NCBI GenBank assembly: GCA_039111535.1
Contig: JBCCIM010000011.1
Coordinates: forward strand, 1-63,478
Direction of reading: 5' to 3'
DNA: 63,478 bases
Source of the DNA: Bacteroidota bacterium
GTDB lineage: Bacteria; Bacteroidota; Rhodothermia; Rhodothermales; JAHQVL01
Below, piece after piece: positions 63,476 through 63,478 of this stretch. Below the pieces are notes generated by a model. It saw only the letters and a list, made by a program, of their open reading frames with translations, was not told the origin of the DNA and made no database searches. Every line of letters starts with the position of its first letter. Positions within the stretch are counted from its first letter, which is position 1. A program made the position numbers and the translations under genes.

Positions 63476-63478
63476 ACC

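Larger units (their letters stand above)
63111..63478. other. 368-base spacer with repeats at the right edge
   Basis: This space lies upstream of the VWA gene. It holds a GC-rich hairpin (CGCCGGC at 63152-63158 with GCCGGCG at 63166-63172), two copies of GGTTTAAGGTTG (about 63220-63231 and 63238-63249), a short ATCGAACATCGAA segment near 63338, and nested inverted repeats at 63413-63475. No gene is seen. Confidence 0.5.

Overview
The window looks like a stretch of chromosome from a free-living, probably marine, member of the Rhodothermota/Bacteroidota. The clues are secreted proteins ending in the Por-type (type IX secretion) sorting module with its YPNPF motif, weak or absent Shine-Dalgarno sites before many genes, a type 2 isopentenyl-diphosphate isomerase, a ribosomal protein S16 with a very long acidic/alanine tail, and a DUF1549/DUF1553 plus DUF1501 pair. 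The lineage is an inference; no rRNA is present to settle it. I see no tRNA, rRNA, CRISPR array, insertion sequence, phage or plasmid gene.

Layout. 1-7.2 kb: the end of an unidentified gene, a secreted DinB-fold protein, an enlarged YjbQ-like protein, xseA, an overlapping low-molecular-weight phosphatase/fructosamine kinase pair, a lipoprotein esterase and a HIT protein. 7.3-14.7 kb: a type IX-exported beta-propeller, a LytS/LytTR two-component pair, a lipoprotein-propeller pair, RidA and small envelope proteins. 14.7-17 kb: a HAD phosphatase, an RmlC-like epimerase and RmlB. 17.1-21.4 kb: the cytochrome-like DUF1549/DUF1553 protein with its DUF1501 partner. 21.6-26.3 kb: polA, fni and an N-terminally truncated serine hydrolase. 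26.4-32.4 kb: two lipoproteins, a type IX-exported DUF11 protein, an orphan histidine kinase and a PA14/dockerin protein. 32.7-37 kb: an M16 peptidase pair, two PspC proteins and 5-formyl-THF cyclo-ligase.

37.1-44.6 kb is the conserved translation cluster ffh-rpsP-rimM-trmD-rplS, followed by an MqnA-like gene, smpB, tyrS and an aldo/keto reductase. 44.6-51.6 kb, on the minus strand, holds tyrA and then the tight run gcvT-ftsK-purK-purE. 51.8-56.8 kb has a rhomboid protease, an SDR, clpC and an A-type Fe-S carrier. 57-63.1 kb has a lamin-tail surface protein, an M20 amidohydrolase and a two-gene VWA-type envelope operon.

Most genes are housekeeping or envelope genes of known families, and I did not find a clear new defence or mobile system. 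The less explained signals are at DNA level. The palindrome GCCGGC is strongly over-represented. Several leaders (fni, ffh, rplS) and spacers (gcvT/tyrA, the right edge) hold structured or operator-like repeats. Two intergenic spaces carry short low-complexity tandem repeats. At gene level the most interesting items are the probable protein-deglycation pair, the enlarged YjbQ-like protein and the MqnA-like gene inside the translation cluster.
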